Source: Sandaracinobacteroides sp041909755
Lineage (GTDB): Bacteria > Pseudomonadota > Alphaproteobacteria > Sphingomonadales > Sphingomonadaceae
Assembly (NCBI RefSeq): GCF_041909755.1
Contig: NZ_JAYRCW010000046.1
Coordinates: forward strand, 1 to 21,152
Direction of reading: 5' to 3'
Length of the DNA stretch: 21,152 nucleotides
In this document: piece by piece, positions 20,962 through 21,152 of the stretch
How the letters are laid out: every line of letters starts with the position of its first letter
How positions within the stretch are numbered: position 1 is the first letter of the stretch
The notes under the pieces: generated by a model
Seen by the model: only the letters and a program-made list of their open reading frames with translations
Database searches by the model: none
What the model was told of the DNA's origin: nothing
Translations under genes and position numbers: made by a program

Positions 20962-21152
20962 CGGGCCGAGTGAAATCGGCTGTGTTGGCGCCTGCCGCCG
21001 CCAAGAAATGACAGATGCCCTCGGATCTATCCTGTGATCAGGAACCGGAATCGGGCTGATCGGATGAGAGTTCTATTCCGAACCATCCTGCTGCGCGGCT
21101 GAACTGCGGGCGGAGCGTTTACCACAGGGTGAATCAGCGCCAGGACGGTTCT
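20962..21152. other. Intergenic sequence, no gene recognised
   Basis: This last stretch is lower in GC than the rest of the window. Reading both strands I see no convincing coding frame with a ribosome-binding site, no tRNA-like arms and no repeat. It may hold the promoter or 3' end of a gene beyond the window. Confidence 0.4.

Overview
The window looks like a chromosomal segment of a GC-rich alphaproteobacterium, most likely Sphingomonadales. The taxon is inferred from three things: the pairing of a UPF0262 gene with dcd, the gene content of a Rhodobacter-type gene transfer agent (GTA) cluster, and an OmpA-like protein with a long proline linker.

Layout. 1-344: an exported EF-hand protein on the minus strand with a stem-loop behind it. 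474-1524: UPF0262 and dCTP deaminase in tandem. 1534-2698: a divergent pair made of an XRE repressor-like gene (minus) and a DUF6456-like gene (plus). They share an 79-bp AT-richer intergenic region with palindromes. 2779-19581: one co-oriented, tightly coupled run of virion genes. 19735-20877: an OmpA-family outer-membrane protein with its own promoter region and a strong terminator. 20962-21152: nothing recognised.

The virion run follows the RcGTA order: large terminase (g2), small membrane protein, portal (g3), prohead protease (g4), capsid (g5), head-tail connector (g6), head closure (g7), tail terminator (g8), major tail protein (g9), chaperones (g10, g10.1), short tape measure (g11), DUF2460 distal tail (g12), DUF2163 hub (g13), NlpC/P60 peptidase (g14), tail tip protein (g15), DUF2793 protein. 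No integrase, replication, excision or recognisable lysis genes are present, which favours a domesticated GTA over an active prophage.

Departures from the RcGTA plan are the main interest. (1) A three-gene block, a 936-residue beta-helix-like protein plus two small adaptor-like proteins, sits between capsid and g6 and probably encodes a spike or fibre. (2) A perfect 11-bp terminator-like hairpin lies between capsid and that block. (3) The g12 homologue carries a ~570-residue N-terminal extension that looks like a glycosidase-type TIM barrel, while the g15 homologue is only 703 residues and lacks the TIM-barrel region expected in g15. (4) The adjacent XRE/DUF6456 pair, with shared sequence words in both flanking regions, is a candidate on/off switch for the cluster. 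(5) No small terminase gene is recognisable.
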